The notes under the pieces: model-generated
Told to the model about the DNA's origin: nothing
The model's database searches: none
What the model saw: only the letters and a program-made list of their open reading frames with translations
Source of the DNA: a virus
Length of the DNA stretch: 36,854 nt
Strand: one strand, 5' to 3'
IMG/VR virus record: IMGVR_UViG_3300025419_000009
Span: 1 to 36,854 of that record
Shown here: piece by piece, positions 36,699-36,854 of the stretch
Position numbering within the stretch: position 1 is the first letter of the stretch
How the letters are laid out: each line of letters starts with the position of its first letter
Position numbers and translations under genes: made by a program

Positions 36699-36854
36699 AT
36701 CGGACGACAAAGCCTCCTCTGATAAAAACAACCAATTTGACAAATAAGTGAAATTTATTTATCGTAAACGTTCATGCTTCACACTCTGCATAAAATAAAT
36801 TTCACTTATTTGTCAAATTGGTTGTTTTTATCAGAGGAGGCTTTGTCGTCCGAT
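36699..36854. repeat. 62-bp perfect inverted repeat at the window end
   Basis: Arms 36699-36760 and 36793-36854 are exact reverse complements with a 32-nt loop. The right arm ends on the last base. Each arm carries TTGACA pointing to the loop. It may be a hairpin telomere, a replication fold-back, or an assembly or amplification artefact. Confidence 0.9.

Larger units (their letters stand above)
36328..36854. other. A+T-rich non-coding tip with origin-like structure
   Basis: About 530 bp with no convincing gene. It holds three 11-bp iterons, a long palindrome, runs of A and C, and a terminal 62-bp hairpin. Base composition changes sharply from the gene-rich DNA. Open frames on the minus strand here have low-complexity translations and cross the palindromes. 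Confidence 0.6.

Noticed and set aside
36327-36735. Minus-strand frames in the A+T-rich tip (91 and 78 residues)
   Set aside because: They cross the iterons and the palindrome, have low-complexity Y/C/F-rich translations, and lack good ribosome sites.
1-36854. tRNA, rRNA, integrase or transposase genes
   Set aside because: None recognised on either strand; lysogeny genes other than the XRE and RHH regulators are not visible.

Overview
This window looks like most of a tailed-phage genome (phage or prophage), G+C-rich in its body and ending in an A+T-rich tip. Almost every gene is on the minus strand, so the transcription order runs from high to low coordinates. I infer a short-tailed (podovirus-like) virion: terminase, portal and an N4gp56-like capsid protein are followed by adaptor-like proteins, fibre-like proteins and large internal (ejection-type) proteins, and I see no tape measure, sheath or integrase. 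The host is probably a G+C-rich environmental bacterium. Acidobacteriota is my guess, from the zinc-ribbon/XRE regulator style and the CTGATCCCTGA / CAGTTGTCAG intergenic repeats; this is a recollection of style, not a search result.

Right end (about 36.9-33.9 kb): a 62-bp perfect inverted repeat that ends exactly at the window end, an iteron-like and palindrome-rich non-coding stretch, a small winged-helix protein (initiator candidate), a divergent control region with a plus-strand ribbon-helix-helix (RHH) gene, a RusA-type resolvase and zinc-knuckle proteins. Middle (33.9-17 kb): TerL, portal, a scaffold-like protein, major capsid protein, signal-peptide-bearing fibre-like proteins, adaptor-like proteins, a 974-residue beta-rich protein, zinc-ribbon proteins, a GNAT-like protein and internal virion proteins. 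Accessory and lysis part (17-2 kb): two more internal virion proteins, a 135-bp tandem duplication, a SleB-like hydrolase, fibres, a secreted GH27 alpha-galactosidase-like enzyme, small membrane proteins, two RHH proteins, an acyl carrier protein, and a lysis cassette (Tlde1/YkuD-like endolysin, holin candidate, lipoprotein), then an XRE regulator with a strong terminator. Left end (2-0 kb): a promoter with a palindromic operator, a small membrane protein and two tandem leucine-rich-repeat (LRR) genes; the second runs off the window.

Genes are very tightly packed: at least 16 junctions use ATGA, GTGA or TGATG overlaps, so translational coupling is the rule. On top of this sit two unusual layers. 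First, about a dozen short G-rich repeats (GGGATCAGGGGTCAGGG type) lie in gene junctions, several with four or more G-tracts and some translated. Second, a small family of promoters places a palindrome on or beside the -10 box, and three of them put the ATG 6-7 nt after the -10, which predicts leaderless mRNAs; two of these drive RHH genes. The most striking coding feature is the LRR pair: 66-bp units nearly identical except at residues predicted to face the concave binding surface.
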